Source: Candidatus Kosakonia sp. 282A-S69
GTDB lineage: Bacteria; Pseudomonadota; Gammaproteobacteria; Enterobacterales; Enterobacteriaceae
Assembly (NCBI RefSeq): GCF_029433855.1
Contig: NZ_JAROAU010000003.1
Coordinates: forward strand, 2,331,670-2,395,669
Direction of reading: 5' to 3'
DNA length: 64,000 nucleotides
In this document: one piece after another, positions 11,898 to 23,774 of the stretch
How the letters are laid out: the number at the start of each line of letters is the position of its first letter
Numbering within the stretch: position 1 is the first letter of the stretch
Made by a program: the position numbers and the translations under genes
The notes under the pieces: model-generated
The model's input: only the letters and a program-made list of their open reading frames with translations
What the model was told of the DNA's origin: nothing
Databases searched by the model: none

Positions 11898-13241
11898 CTA
11901 GCGGTAGCGTTTTATAGGGCTTTTATGATCCTGTTCAGCGAGCCAGGCGAGCTTTTCGCCAATCTTCCCTTCAAGGCCTCTATTTGTCGGCTGATAGTAG
12001 CGCGTTTCTGCCATTTCCTGCGGGAAATACTCCTCTCCGGCGGCAAAGGCGTTGGGTTCATCGTGGGCATAGCGATACTCCTGCCCGTACCCCATCTCCT
12101 TCATCAGTTTGGTCGGCGCGTTGCGCAGGTGCGGTGGCACATCATAATCGGGGCGCTGTCGCGCATCGGCCATCGCAGCTTTGAAGGCTTTATAGACGGC
12201 GTTGCTTTTTGGCGCGCAGGCCAGGTAGACAATCGCCTGTGCAATGGCGCGCTCGCCTTCGGCCGGACCAACGCGGGTAAAGCAATCCCACGCGGAGATA
12301 GCCACCTGCATAGCGCGCGGATCGGCATTGCCGACATCTTCAGAAGCAATAGCAAGACAGCGGCGCGCAACATAGAGCGGATCGCCACCTGCGGAGATAA
12401 TACGTGCATACCAGTAGAGGGCGGCGTCTGGCGCACTCCCGCGCACCGATTTATGCAGAGCGGAGATCAGGTCGTAAAAACGGTCGCCTTTATTATCGAA
12501 GCGCGCGCTGCGCTCACCTGCGATTTCAGTAAGCAGCTCCGGGTTGAGCACACGCTTGCCGCTCTTATCAAGCTCGGCCATATCCGCCATCATCTCAAGG
12601 GTGTTGAGCGCACGGCGCGCATCGCCACCTACCAGCTCGGCAATTGCCAGCCGGGTTTCGTCCGGCAGAACGATATCCTGCCCGCCGTAACCGCGGGCTT
12701 TATCATCCATCGCCTGCGTCAATACCTGTTCAATATCGTCGGTGGTGAGGGATTTGAGCAGGTAAACGCGCGCGCGGGAGAGCAGTGCGGAGTTGAGTTC
12801 AAAGGAGGGGTTTTCGGTGGTCGCACCGATGAAGGTGATGGTGCCATCTTCAATATGCGGCAAAAAGGCATCCTGCTGGCTTTTGTTGAAGCGGTGGACC
12901 TCATCGACAAACAGAATGGTGCGGCGGCCGGCGTTACGGTTCTGACGGGCGCGCTCTATGGCTTCACGGATCTCTTTCACGCCGGAAGTGACCGCCGAGA
13001 TGCGCTCGACATCCGCATTAGCATAGCGCGCAATCACTTCCGCCAGCGTAGTTTTGCCAGTGCCCGGCGGCCCCCAGAGGATCATCGAGTGCAGATGACC
13101 CGCTTCGATGGCGCGTGGCAGAGGTTTGCCCGGCGCCAGCAGGTGTTGCTGACCAATGTACTGCGCTAAATTTTCTGGCCGCATACGCGCGGCCAGAGGT
13201 TGAAACGTATTCTCAGAAAAATCGAGCGACATGTTACTCAT
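11898..13241 (-). CDS. rarA: replication-associated recombination protein A (AAA+ ATPase)
   Basis: MgsA/RarA/WRNIP1-family AAA+ ATPase acting at stalled replication forks. 447 residues as in E. coli. Walker [11 protein letters not shown] at about residues 57-66, Walker B in [18 protein letters not shown], sensor region [19 protein letters not shown], and the conserved C-terminal tetramerisation part with [14 protein letters not shown]. Nine bases separate it from the lolA stop, so lolA-rarA form an operon and possibly serS is read through. Confidence 0.97.
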   Translation of the reverse strand: MSNMSLDFSENTFQPLAARMRPENLAQYIGQQHLLAPGKPLPRAIEAGHLHSMILWGPPGTGKTTLAEVIARYANADVERISAVTSGVKEIREAIERARQNRNAGRRTILFVDEVHRFNKSQQDAFLPHIEDGTITFIGATTENPSFELNSALLSRARVYLLKSLTTDDIEQVLTQAMDDKARGYGGQDIVLPDETRLAIAELVGGDARRALNTLEMMADMAELDKSGKRVLNPELLTEIAGERSARFDNKGDRFYDLISALHKSVRGSAPDAALYWYARIISAGGDPLYVARRCLAIASEDVGNADPRAMQVAISAWDCFTRVGPAEGERAIAQAIVYLACAPKSNAVYKAFKAAMADARQRPDYDVPPHLRNAPTKLMKEMGYGQEYRYAHDEPNAFAAGEEYFPQEMAETRYYQPTNRGLEGKIGEKLAWLAEQDHKSPIKRYR

Positions 13242-13250
13242 GCACGCCTC

Positions 13251-13862
13251 TTACTTGCGTTGATCGTCAACCGTTACGCCCTGCGGCGGGGTAAAGGTGA
13301 ATTTCGATGCGTCAACCGAGCCGTTCTGCTGCGCTTTCAGCTGGTAGCTGCTGCGCTGGTCATCCTGTTCGATGGCGCTGAACTGGTGGATGGTGCCATC
13401 GCGGCCGACGTTGATGGTGAACTGTTTCAGATTACCATTGCTGCTTTTTGGCGTCAGAACAAAATCATCACCCTTCTGTGCAATATTGTACTGCTGCCAG
13501 TCGCTGCTCTGGTTACGGGCAATCAGCATAAACGGAGTGTTGCTGGTGGCGTCTTTCAGCCAGGTTGCCGTCGCCTGTTCAACAAACGGGTTGTAGAACC
13601 ACAGCGTTTTGCCGTCGGAAACCAGCACGCTCTCATCCGGCTGGGTCATATGCCAGTTAAACAGATTTGGACGTTTAACCCATAAATCACCCTGGCCCTC
13701 TTGTACCGCAGCGCCGCTGCCGTCGGTCACTTTCTGCGTGAAGCTGGCGTGGAAGCTGTTCACTTTATCGAGGCGGCTTTTCAGATCGCTTGCTGCATCT
13801 GCCCAGACATTGCTGACCACTAACGAGCCCATTAGCGCACAAACCATGGCGATTTTTTTCAT
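13251..13862 (-). CDS. lolA: outer-membrane lipoprotein carrier protein LolA
   Basis: Periplasmic chaperone carrying lipoproteins from LolCDE to LolB. The start is set at the ATG at 13862 ([14 protein letters not shown]): AGAGGA lies six bases before it, while the other ATG at 13868 abuts the same Shine-Dalgarno. This gives 203 residues as in E. coli. A signal peptide ends at [13 protein letters not shown] (about residue 21). The mature protein is nearly identical to the E. coli one, including [18 protein letters not shown]. Confidence 0.97.
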   Translation of the reverse strand: MKKIAMVCALMGSLVVSNVWADAASDLKSRLDKVNSFHASFTQKVTDGSGAAVQEGQGDLWVKRPNLFNWHMTQPDESVLVSDGKTLWFYNPFVEQATATWLKDATSNTPFMLIARNQSSDWQQYNIAQKGDDFVLTPKSSNGNLKQFTINVGRDGTIHQFSAIEQDDQRSSYQLKAQQNGSVDASKFTFTPPQGVTVDDQRK

Positions 13863-13902
13863 TGTCATTCCTCTGATACGTCACTCCCGATGTGGGAGAA
13901 TC

Positions 13903-13943
13903 CTTCTGTCACTCTAGAAAGCGAAACGCCAGAGTGACAGAAG
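13903..13943. repeat. perfect 13-bp inverted repeat between ftsK and lolA
   Basis: CTTCTGTCACTCT (13903-13915) is exactly complementary to AGAGTGACAGAAG (13931-13943) with a 15-base loop. No T-run follows on the minus strand, so it is not a standard terminator for ftsK; it may be an RNA-stabilising hairpin or a repeat element. The same 13-15-13 geometry occurs between cydC and aat. Confidence 0.7.
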
Positions 13944-13979
13944 AAAAAACTGAATTTGTAGTATTTACCTAACTTTGCA

Positions 13980-16900
13980 TCATTCGAAGGGCGGTGGAGC
14001 CAGCACTTCACGGTTACCGTTGTGCCCCTGCTCGCTGACGATCCCCTGTGCTTCCATCTGTTCGATAATGCGCGCCGCACGGTTGTAGCCAATGCGGAAC
14101 TGGCGCTGTACACCGGAGATCGAGGCTTTGCGCTTTTCGGTGACAAAGTTAACGGCCTGGTCGAAGAGCGGATCCAGCTCTTCACCGCCGTCAAAACTAC
14201 CGCCACCGCCTTCGCTTTCGCTGTCGGAAGTGATGCCATCAACGTATTGCGGGCGTCCGCGCGCTTTCCAGTCCTGCACCACGGCGTGAACTTCCTGATC
14301 GCGAACAAACGCGCCATGCACACGCACCGGGGCCGAGGTTGAGTTCGGGCCGGAGTAGAGCATATCCCCCATGCCAAGCAGCGATTCTGCACCGCCCTGA
14401 TCGAGGATAGTACGGGAGTCAATCTTGCTCGATACGGTAAAAGCAATACGCGTCGGGATGTTGGCTTTAATCAGCCCGGTGATGACATCCACAGAGGGGC
14501 GCTGGGTGGCCAGCACCAGGTGAATACCGGCGGCGCGCGCTTTCTGCGCCAGGCGGGCAATCAGCTCTTCCACCTTTTTCCCGACCGTCATCATCAGATC
14601 GGCAAACTCATCGACCATCACCACGATGTAGGGCAGTTTTTCCAGCACCGGATGTTCGGTTGCCATGCTATCGCCCGGCTTCCAGTAAGGGTCCGGGATG
14701 GGACGCCCCATCCGCGCAGCTTCGGCGATCTTCTCGTTGTAGCCTGCAAGGTTACGTACGCCCAGCGCCGACATCAGCTTATAGCGCCGCTCCATCTCAT
14801 TGACGCTCCAGCGCAGCGCATTCGCTGCGTCTTTCATGTCGGTGACCACTTCGGTCAACAGATGCGGAATGCCTTCATAGACCGACAGCTCAAGCATTTT
14901 CGGGTCAATCATAATGAAACGCACATCTTCCGGCGTCGCTTTGTAGAGCATACTGAGGATCATGGCGTTCACACCGACCGACTTACCGGAACCGGTGGTA
15001 CCAGCGACCAGCAGGTGCGGCATCTTCGCCAAGTCAGCAATCACCGGATCGCCAGCGATGTCTTTACCCAGCACCACGGTAAGGGGCGACGGACTTTCGC
15101 GGAATTTCACGCAGTCCAGCACTTCACGCAGATAGACGGTCTGGCGCTTCTTATTTGGCAGCTCAAGGCCAACATAAGGTTTCCCGGGGATCACTTCCAC
15201 CACGCGCACAGCGACAGTTGAGAGCGAACGCGCCAGATCGCGCGACAGGTTAGAGATTCGTGCCGCTTTCACGCCAGGCGCGAGGTTGAGCTCAAAGCGG
15301 GTGATCACCGGACCCGGCGAGTAGTTCACCACGTCCGCTTTAATACGGAAGTCTGCCAGGCGAGCTTCGACCAGCCGCGCCATCTGCTCTAGCGCAAAAG
15401 TATCTACCGGCTCCACTTCCGCTGGCGGCTGCGTTAAGAGATCGAGCGACGGCAATGGTGTGGTCGGTTTCTGCACCGGGCGGCTGTCGCCATTACGCAT
15501 TAGCAGCGGATGAATCAGGCTCTCCTGCGGCTGCGGAGCGGATTGCTGTTGCGCTGGCTGAGCGGGCTGACCATATGCTGGCGGCTGAACCGGCTGCGCA
15601 GCGGGCTGCTGATAATGTGGCGGCTGCTGGACAGGCTGACCATACGCTGGCGGCTGAACTGGCTGCGCAGCGGGCTGCTGATAATGGGGCGGCTGAGCAG
15701 GCTGCGCACCAGGCTGCTGATAGTGCGGCTGCTGGACAGGCGGCTGGTACTGAGGCTGTGCCGTGGCTTGCGGTTGCGGCGTGAAGAGCGGCGCGTTGGT
15801 ACGCTCCTCATGAACGGTTCTCATCGCTGACAGGTCGGCATCTTCCGGCATAAAGGCCTGCGTCTGCTGTTCGCCTCCGTAGCGCTGCTGCTGGGACGCG
15901 GCAAACTGGCGAGCCAGTTCCGCCTCTTCCGCTTCGTCTTCATTATTGTCAGGATGAGGTGCAGCAAACTGCGGCGTTTCATGCTGATACTCTTCACCGT
16001 AGCGATCGTGCTGTGTCGCGGCAAACTGACGCGCCAGCTCGTTCTGCTGGAACATATCGGCATCGTCATCAGAGAGATGTTGATCTGGTTGACGCACCTC
16101 GTCTTCGCGTGCGCGCTCTTCAGCCATACGCTGCGAAGGCAGTTTAATGCCATAAGAGGCCAGTTCGCGACGCGTCGGTACACGCACGCGGTTAGGGCGA
16201 GGAAGCTGCGGGCCAATCCCCTCTTTTACCTGCGGACGCGGCGCACCACCAGCGAGACCAAACATCGGCGCGCTGGCTGCGGCAGCAGTTCCGGCAGTTG
16301 AAGCTGCCTGTGCTGCAGCGGGCAGAACGCTCTCAGCTGCAGGCGCGGTAGTCGGCTCCACTGCCGGTGGAACAGGCATCGACGACGGGGCTGGCCGGGT
16401 TACGGGTTCGGGCTCGGCAGGCTCCGGAATCGGCTGATACCAGGCGGCAAGCTGCTCTCGCTCGCGGGCACGTTTCTCTTCAACTTCTTCAAAGTAGTAG
16501 AGCGGCGGACGGGTATGCTTCGCCTCTTCCGCGACAGGTTCAGGTTCAATAACCGGCTCCGGCGGGGGGGCGATTTGCGGTTCAGGCTGCCACTGCTGAG
16601 CAGCGGGCTGCGGCTGCCAGTAGACCTCTTCCTGCTGCGGATGCGGCGTTACCGGCGCATCCGGCGTCCACGGCTCTTCCGCGATCGGCTGCTGCCACTC
16701 TGGCACGGCCTGCGCGGCAGGCGGCTGATAAGCAGCCGTTTCATCATAATTCGTTAGCTGCTGGTAAGCGGCATGCGGATCGGGTTGTACTGGTTGCGGG
16801 TAAGCGGCATGCGCATCGTCATGCGCCGGCGGCTGGTAAACGGCTTGTTGATCCGGATAACCAGGTGCCTGCTGAGCATGCTGCCATTCAGCAGGCTGAG

Positions 16901-17936
16901 GCGTTTGCATCACCGGTTCCGTTGGCGCAGCGAAGCTTTGGGCGGCAACAGTTGTCGCGACAGCAGCCGCTGCAACGGGTTCCGTTACGCTGCGCCCATG
17001 AAGCAGCGGATCGTACTCCTGCTCTACTTCCGTTGCGCGATGTCCCGAGAAGAGCACATCATCTGGCTGCGCAGGCACACCGCGCGCGCTGTAGGCGATC
17101 TCATCTTCATCGTCATCCATCCGCTTGCCGGAGAAGAGCGCTTCGTCGGTTTTGCGGCCCATCGGGTTGACGAACTTTTCGGCAATGCGTTTACGGCGTG
17201 CCAGCGCACCGCGCAGAATGCGGGCCCGGCGGGATTCGCGAGGCGCGTCGTTTACCTCGTCTTCGTCATACTCATCCTCTTCTTCATACTCTTCATCATC
17301 AACCCATGTGTCATCGCGACGGGTGCGGTTGGTGGCGAAGGTGAGAATATTGAGGACCACGCTGCCAATTTTTTCGGCAATGGTGACCCATGACCAACCG
17401 GTAAAGAGCGTCAGCCCAGCGGCCCAGATGCAGAGCAGTGCGAGCGTTCCACCGCTGCTGCGCAGCAGCGGTTGCAGCGTTGTGCTGAGCAGGCTGCCGA
17501 TCACGCCACCCGAGGCAAAATACCAGATATCATCCGCGTTGATCGCCGCCAGACCGCAGGAGGTCAGGATTAGCGCCAGCGCGCCAATCAGGCGTAGCGA
17601 GACGGCGAAGTAGTCGATGTAATCTTCAGTGGCGCGATGACGCCAGGCAAACCAACAGCCACCGATAATAATGATCGGAATGGTGTAGGCCATAATGCCA
17701 AAGATGAAAAACAGGGTATCGGCCAGCCACGCACCGGGCACGCCACCAAGATTGTGGATCGGCTCGTGCCAGGCGGTCTGCGACCAGCTTGGATCGGAAG
17801 GGTTAAAGCTGAGAAGCGCCGCCATCAGCCAGATAGCAGAAAGAGAAACGAGGATCAGCAACGCTTCGAGGAGTCGGCGTCCACTGCTTAGCTTGTTAAA
17901 AGTGACTTCTTTGTCTTCGGTGTATTCCTGGCTCAA
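13980..17936 (-). CDS. ftsK: DNA translocase FtsK
   Basis: Septal, membrane-anchored motor that pumps chromosomal DNA toward dif and activates XerCD recombination. 1318 residues against 1329 in E. coli. The N-terminal about 200 residues contain four hydrophobic segments; a long acidic then Pro/Gln-rich linker spans about residues 210-820; the RecA-like motor has Walker [13 protein letters not shown] and DEFADLM; the C-terminal gamma winged helix ([18 protein letters not shown]) reads KOPS. The linker is the divergent part and contains tandem 23-residue units (see repeat at 15566). It lies downstream of lrp with a hairpin between. Confidence 0.98.
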   Translation of the reverse strand: MSQEYTEDKEVTFNKLSSGRRLLEALLILVSLSAIWLMAALLSFNPSDPSWSQTAWHEPIHNLGGVPGAWLADTLFFIFGIMAYTIPIIIIGGCWFAWRHRATEDYIDYFAVSLRLIGALALILTSCGLAAINADDIWYFASGGVIGSLLSTTLQPLLRSSGGTLALLCIWAAGLTLFTGWSWVTIAEKIGSVVLNILTFATNRTRRDDTWVDDEEYEEEDEYDEDEVNDAPRESRRARILRGALARRKRIAEKFVNPMGRKTDEALFSGKRMDDDEDEIAYSARGVPAQPDDVLFSGHRATEVEQEYDPLLHGRSVTEPVAAAAVATTVAAQSFAAPTEPVMQTPQPAEWQHAQQAPGYPDQQAVYQPPAHDDAHAAYPQPVQPDPHAAYQQLTNYDETAAYQPPAAQAVPEWQQPIAEEPWTPDAPVTPHPQQEEVYWQPQPAAQQWQPEPQIAPPPEPVIEPEPVAEEAKHTRPPLYYFEEVEEKRAREREQLAAWYQPIPEPAEPEPVTRPAPSSMPVPPAVEPTTAPAAESVLPAAAQAASTAGTAAAASAPMFGLAGGAPRPQVKEGIGPQLPRPNRVRVPTRRELASYGIKLPSQRMAEERAREDEVRQPDQHLSDDDADMFQQNELARQFAATQHDRYGEEYQHETPQFAAPHPDNNEDEAEEAELARQFAASQQQRYGGEQQTQAFMPEDADLSAMRTVHEERTNAPLFTPQPQATAQPQYQPPVQQPHYQQPGAQPAQPPHYQQPAAQPVQPPAYGQPVQQPPHYQQPAAQPVQPPAYGQPAQPAQQQSAPQPQESLIHPLLMRNGDSRPVQKPTTPLPSLDLLTQPPAEVEPVDTFALEQMARLVEARLADFRIKADVVNYSPGPVITRFELNLAPGVKAARISNLSRDLARSLSTVAVRVVEVIPGKPYVGLELPNKKRQTVYLREVLDCVKFRESPSPLTVVLGKDIAGDPVIADLAKMPHLLVAGTTGSGKSVGVNAMILSMLYKATPEDVRFIMIDPKMLELSVYEGIPHLLTEVVTDMKDAANALRWSVNEMERRYKLMSALGVRNLAGYNEKIAEAARMGRPIPDPYWKPGDSMATEHPVLEKLPYIVVMVDEFADLMMTVGKKVEELIARLAQKARAAGIHLVLATQRPSVDVITGLIKANIPTRIAFTVSSKIDSRTILDQGGAESLLGMGDMLYSGPNSTSAPVRVHGAFVRDQEVHAVVQDWKARGRPQYVDGITSDSESEGGGGSFDGGEELDPLFDQAVNFVTEKRKASISGVQRQFRIGYNRAARIIEQMEAQGIVSEQGHNGNREVLAPPPFE
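15566..15740 (-). repeat. in-frame 69-bp tandem repeats in the FtsK linker
   Basis: Two near-identical 69-bp copies (starting 15566 and 15635) and a degenerate third encode 23-residue units containing [18 protein letters not shown]. The period is a multiple of three, so the reading frame is preserved. The E. coli linker has different Pro/Gln repeats, which indicates copy-number change by slippage or unequal exchange. Confidence 0.8.
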
Positions 17937-17970
17937 GACAGGCTCTCCAGGTCCTTGATGCTAAAACGGA

Positions 17971-18000
17971 CAACAGCGCCGGGTCTCCCCGGCACTGTTG
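17971..18000 (-). terminator. hairpin between lrp and ftsK, possible lrp terminator
   Basis: CAACAG-C-GCCGGG-TCTC-CCCGGC-A-CTGTTG: two stem blocks with one mismatch. On the minus strand only a short GTTTTAG follows, so termination may be weak, allowing some read-through into ftsK. Confidence 0.55.
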
Positions 18001-18056
18001 CTGTATGGATTAACAGGAGTGTAATCAAAAAACAGCGATTGTGCACCTGTTCCGTA

Positions 18057-18551
18057 TTAGCGCGTCTTAATAACCAGACGATTACTCTGTTTGACCTCTT
18101 CCATCACCACGTAGGTGCGGGTGTCGTTTACGCCTGGCAGGCGTAACAGCGTTTCGCCCAGCAGTTTGCGGTAGGCCGACATATCCGGTACGCGCGTTTT
18201 CAGCAAGTAGTCAAAATCACCAGAAACCAGATGACACTCCTGAATTTCTTCAAGTTTTTGCACTGCAGCGTTGAATTGTTCGAATACATCCGGCGCACCA
18301 CGATTCAGAGTAATCTCAACGAAGACCAGCAGTGATGCATCCAGATAGTGTGGGTTAAGCAGCGCTGTATAGCCCTGAATAAACCCCTGTCTTTCCAGCC
18401 TGCGCACGCGCTCAAGGCACGGCGTAGGGGAAAGGCCTACTCGTTTAGAAAGCTCGACGTTGGAAATACGCCCATCTTTTTGCAGTTCATTTAAAATATT
18501 GCGATCAATGCGGTCGAGATCTTTGCCAGGGCGCTTCTTGCTATCTACCAT
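18057..18551 (-). CDS. lrp: leucine-responsive regulatory protein
   Basis: Global DNA-binding regulator of amino-acid metabolism and fimbriae. The ATG at 18551 (MVDSKKRPGKDLDRIDRNIL) gives 164 residues, identical in length to E. coli; longer in-frame starts up to 18740 are not conserved. N-terminal HTH in GRISNVELSKRVGLSPTPCLERVRRLE (spans about residues 30-55), then the C-terminal RAM domain that binds leucine. A long leader and shared divergent region with trxB lies upstream. Confidence 0.97.
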   Translation of the reverse strand: MVDSKKRPGKDLDRIDRNILNELQKDGRISNVELSKRVGLSPTPCLERVRRLERQGFIQGYTALLNPHYLDASLLVFVEITLNRGAPDVFEQFNAAVQKLEEIQECHLVSGDFDYLLKTRVPDMSAYRKLLGETLLRLPGVNDTRTYVVMEEVKQSNRLVIKTR

Positions 18552-20068
<1,517 letters not shown>

Positions 20069-20096
20069 TCTTTACAAGTCAGTAACAAAGGTAAAT

Positions 20097-20124
20097 AAGG
20101 CGACATTAAGTCGCCTTTATTTTT
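20097..20124 (+). terminator. terminator of trxB
   Basis: AAGGCGAC-ATTAA-GTCGCCTT followed by TATTTTT. Confidence 0.88.
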
Positions 20125-20183
20125 GCACCGTTGTAACATTGCGCAGGCTAAAAAATCCGATAACTTCACCTGCAAAGCGCGCA

Positions 20184-21950
20184 ATGAATAAAACCCGTCA
20201 GCAAGAACTCACTCGCTGGTTAAAACAGCAAAGCATTATCTCCCGTCGTTGGTTGACGCTCTCCCGCCTGCTTGGCATGGTAAGTGGCGTCCTGATCATT
20301 GCGCAAGCATGGCTGCTTGCCAGAATTCTCAACCATATGATTATCGAGCATATTCCACGCGAGGCACTGCTGCTGCCCTTCGCGCTGCTGGTGCTGGTCT
20401 TTATTCTGCGCAGCTGGGTGGTCTGGCTGCGCGAGCGGGTAGGGTTTCATGCTGGCGCGCAGATCCGCTTCGCGATACGCCGCCGCGTGCTGGATCGTCT
20501 GCAGCAGGCTGGCCCGGCATGGATTCAGGGGAAACCCGCCGGCAGCTGGGCGACGCTTATCCTTGAGCAAATCGACGATATGCATGACTTTTACGCCCGT
20601 TATTTGCCGCAAATGGCGCTGGCGGCGAGCGTACCGCTACTGATTGTTATCACCCTTTTTCCGATTAACTGGGCTGCGGCGCTGATCCTGCTTGGCACCG
20701 CGCCGCTGATCCCGCTGTTTATGGCGATGGTCGGGATGGGCGCAGCCGATGCCAACCGCCGCAACTTTAAAGCGCTGGCACGCCTGAGCGGCCACTTCCT
20801 CGACCGCTTGCGCGGCATGGAGACGCTGCGCATTTTTGGCCGTGGCGAAGCGGAAACGGAAAGCATCCGCCGTGCGTCGCAGGATTTTCGCAGCCGCACT
20901 ATGGAAGTGCTGCGCCTGGCATTTCTCTCCTCCGGCGTACTGGAATTTTTCGCCTCGCTCTCTATCGCACTGGTCGCCGTTTACTTTGGCTTCTCCTATC
21001 TTGGCGAACTCAATTTTGGTCATTACGGTACCGGCGTAACGCTGTTTGCTGGCTTCCTCGCACTGGTGCTGGCGCCGGAGTTTTTCCAGCCGCTGCGCGA
21101 TCTGGGCACCTTTTACCACGCGAAAGCGCAGGCAGTCGGCGCGGCGGATAGCCTGAAAACCTTTATGGAAGCGCCGCTCGCCCATGCACAACGGGGCGAT
21201 ATCACGCTCAACACGGGTGAACCCGTCACCCTGACGGCAGAAGATCTGATCGTCAAATCGCCTGAAGGCGCAGTGCTGGCCGGGCCGCTCACCTTTACCC
21301 TCTCCTCTAAAGAGCGGGTGGTGATAGTCGGGCGCAGCGGATCGGGAAAAAGTTCGCTGATTAACGCGCTGTTAGGTTTCCTGCCTTATGAAGGCTCACT
21401 GCGCGTTAACGGTATTGAACTGAGCGCGCTCGATCCCGACTGCTGGCGCAACGCGATTAGCTGGGTCGGTCAAAACCCTCAATTGCCCGCCGCCACGCTG
21501 CGCGAGAATGTGCTGTTATCATGCCCGGATGCCAGCGAAACGAAGTTACAGGCTGCGCTGGATAAGGCGTGGGTCAGCGAGTTTCTGCCGCTGTTACCGG
21601 AAGGACTGGAAACGCAGCCTGGCGATCAGGCCATCCGTCTCTCCGTAGGCCAGGCGCAGCGTATTGCCGTTGCCCGCGCTCTGCTCTCCTCCTGCCAGTT
21701 ACTTCTGCTGGATGAGCCCTCCGCCAGCCTTGATGCGCACAGCGAGCAGCGTGTGATGCAGGCGTTGACCACCGCTTCGCATCAGCAGACGACGCTGATG
21801 GTGACTCACCAGCTGGAAAATCTCGCCGAGTGGGACGCCGTTTGGGTGATGCAGGAGGGGCGTATTGTTGAACAGGGCAGCTATGGCGAGCTTGCCGCCG
21901 CCAGGGGCGCTTTTGCCGCGCTACTGGCACACCGTCAGGAGGAGATTTAA
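20184..21950 (+). CDS. cydD: ABC transporter CydD subunit (cytochrome bd assembly, cysteine/glutathione export)
   Basis: Half of the heterodimeric CydDC exporter in the inner membrane, needed for cytochrome bd assembly and periplasmic thiol balance. The start is set at the ATG at 20184 (MNKTRQQELTRWLKQQ), giving 588 residues as in E. coli; codons from 20139 overlap the trxB terminator side and are not conserved. Six membrane segments in the first about 310 residues, then the ATPase with Walker A GRSGSGKSS, signature LSVGQAQR and LLLLDEPSAS. The stop is immediately followed by the cydC ATG. Confidence 0.97.
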   Translation: MNKTRQQELTRWLKQQSIISRRWLTLSRLLGMVSGVLIIAQAWLLARILNHMIIEHIPREALLLPFALLVLVFILRSWVVWLRERVGFHAGAQIRFAIRRRVLDRLQQAGPAWIQGKPAGSWATLILEQIDDMHDFYARYLPQMALAASVPLLIVITLFPINWAAALILLGTAPLIPLFMAMVGMGAADANRRNFKALARLSGHFLDRLRGMETLRIFGRGEAETESIRRASQDFRSRTMEVLRLAFLSSGVLEFFASLSIALVAVYFGFSYLGELNFGHYGTGVTLFAGFLALVLAPEFFQPLRDLGTFYHAKAQAVGAADSLKTFMEAPLAHAQRGDITLNTGEPVTLTAEDLIVKSPEGAVLAGPLTFTLSSKERVVIVGRSGSGKSSLINALLGFLPYEGSLRVNGIELSALDPDCWRNAISWVGQNPQLPAATLRENVLLSCPDASETKLQAALDKAWVSEFLPLLPEGLETQPGDQAIRLSVGQAQRIAVARALLSSCQLLLLDEPSASLDAHSEQRVMQALTTASHQQTTLMVTHQLENLAEWDAVWVMQEGRIVEQGSYGELAAARGAFAALLAHRQEEI

Positions 21951-23672
21951 ATGCGCGCCTTGCTGCCTTATCTCGCATTATATAAACGCCATAAATGGAT
22001 GCTAACACTGGGCGTGGTGCTGGCGGTCGTCACGCTGCTGGCCAGTATTGGCCTGTTAACGCTTTCCGGCTGGTTCCTCTCGGCATCAGCGGTAGTCGGT
22101 GTCGCCGGGCTCTATAGTTTCAACTATATGTTGCCCGCCGCCGGTGTGCGTGGCGCGGCGATCACCCGTACCGCCGGGCGCTATTTCGAGCGGCTGGTCA
22201 GCCACGATGCGACGTTCCGCGTGCTGGAACATCTGCGTGTCACTACCTTCAGCAAACTGTTACCTCTCTCCCCCGCCGGGCTGGCGCGTTTTCGTCAGGG
22301 CGATGTGCTTAACCGCGTGGTTGCCGATGTCGATACGCTCGATCACCTCTATCTGCGCGTGATGTCGCCGCTGGTGGGTGCGCTGGTGGTAATTATTGTG
22401 GTGCTGGTCGGGCTGAGCGTGCTCGATTTCTCACTGGCGCTGACGTTGAGCGGCATTATGCTGGCAACACTACTTATTCTGCCGCCTCTCTTTTATCGCG
22501 TCGGCAAAGCAACAGGGGAAAACCTCACCGCGCTGCGCGGCCAGTATCGTCAACAGTTGACCAGCTGGCTGCAGGGTCAGGCGGAGCTCACCATTTTTGG
22601 TGCCAGCCAGCGTTACCGCGAGCAGCTGGAAAATACCGAAGTAAGCTGGCACGAGGCGCAGCGCCGCCAGTCCGATCTGAGCGCAGTGTCGCAGGCCCTG
22701 ATGCTTGCGATTAGCGGCGCGGCGGTAATTATTATGCTGTGGTTCGCCTCCGGTGATGTCGGCGGTAATACCGAGCCCGGCGCGCTGATCGCACTGTTTG
22801 TCTTCTGTGCGCTGGCAGCGTTTGAAGCGCTCGCCCCGGTGACCGGCGCTTTCCAGCATCTTGGGCAAGTTATCGCCTCAGCCACGCGGGTGACGCAGCT
22901 TACCGACTGTCAGCCTGAAGTCACTTTTCCCGCAACGCGCACGGCCGTGCCGCAGCAGGTTAGCGTGGCGCTGACCGACGTGTCGTTCAGCTATCCTGGA
23001 CAACCACAGCGGGCACTGGACTCTCTCAGCCTATCGATTGCTGCAGGCGAACATGTCGCTATTTTAGGCCGCACGGGCTGTGGTAAATCGACCCTTTTGC
23101 AGCTGTTGACGCGAGCATGGGACCCGCGGCAGGGTGAGATTTGTTTACAGGATCGCCCGTTGCGCTCTTATGCCGAGGCCGATCTGCGCTCCCTTATCAC
23201 GATGGTGCCGCAGCGCGTTCATCTCTTCAGCGCCACGCTGCGCGATAACTTATTGCTGGCTTCGCCGCAGGCAAGCGATGAGAGGCTAAGCGCGACGCTG
23301 GAACGCGTGGGGCTGGAGAAGCTACTCGATGAGAATGGCCTTAACGCCTGGCTTGGTGAGGGTGGGCGTCAGCTCTCCGGCGGCGAACTGCGCCGCCTGG
23401 CGATTGCGCGCGCACTGCTGCATGATGCTCCGCTGGTGTTACTGGATGAGCCGACCGAGGGACTTGATGCTTCTACCGAGAGCCAAGTACTTGATCTTCT
23501 TGATGAAGTGATGAAAGGCAAAACCCTGTTAATGGTCACACATCGTCTGCGTGGGCTGGCGGATTACGATCGAATAATTGTAATGGACAACGCGCAAATA
23601 ATTGAGCAAGGTAATCACGCAGCGTTAATGGCGAAACAGGGGCGGTACTACCAGTTTAAGCAGCGTCTGTAG
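21951..23672 (+). CDS. cydC: ABC transporter CydC subunit
   Basis: Partner of CydD. 573 residues as in E. coli, starting directly after the cydD stop codon (TAA-ATG), so translation is coupled. Transmembrane part in the first about 320 residues with the conserved LTLSGWFLSASAV region; ATPase with Walker A GRTGCGKST, signature LSGGELRR and LVLLDEPTEGLD. The transporter is also reported to bind heme. Intact. Confidence 0.97.
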   Translation: MRALLPYLALYKRHKWMLTLGVVLAVVTLLASIGLLTLSGWFLSASAVVGVAGLYSFNYMLPAAGVRGAAITRTAGRYFERLVSHDATFRVLEHLRVTTFSKLLPLSPAGLARFRQGDVLNRVVADVDTLDHLYLRVMSPLVGALVVIIVVLVGLSVLDFSLALTLSGIMLATLLILPPLFYRVGKATGENLTALRGQYRQQLTSWLQGQAELTIFGASQRYREQLENTEVSWHEAQRRQSDLSAVSQALMLAISGAAVIIMLWFASGDVGGNTEPGALIALFVFCALAAFEALAPVTGAFQHLGQVIASATRVTQLTDCQPEVTFPATRTAVPQQVSVALTDVSFSYPGQPQRALDSLSLSIAAGEHVAILGRTGCGKSTLLQLLTRAWDPRQGEICLQDRPLRSYAEADLRSLITMVPQRVHLFSATLRDNLLLASPQASDERLSATLERVGLEKLLDENGLNAWLGEGGRQLSGGELRRLAIARALLHDAPLVLLDEPTEGLDASTESQVLDLLDEVMKGKTLLMVTHRLRGLADYDRIIVMDNAQIIEQGNHAALMAKQGRYYQFKQRL

Positions 23673-23684
23673 CAGTTTGACTCA

Positions 23685-23725
23685 TTTTCGCTCTCGCCTT
23701 GCCGACACTGAAGCGAGAGCGAAAA
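23685..23725. repeat. perfect 13-bp inverted repeat between cydC and aat
   Basis: TTTTCGCTCTCGC (23685-23697) is exactly complementary to GCGAGAGCGAAAA (23713-23725) with a 15-base loop. The stem begins with Ts and ends with As, the opposite of an intrinsic terminator in either direction, so its role is unclear. Confidence 0.7.
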
Positions 23726-23774
23726 ATGACGATATTAACAGAAGTCACTTGTCGCATTGTGGAGCGTTGTGGTC

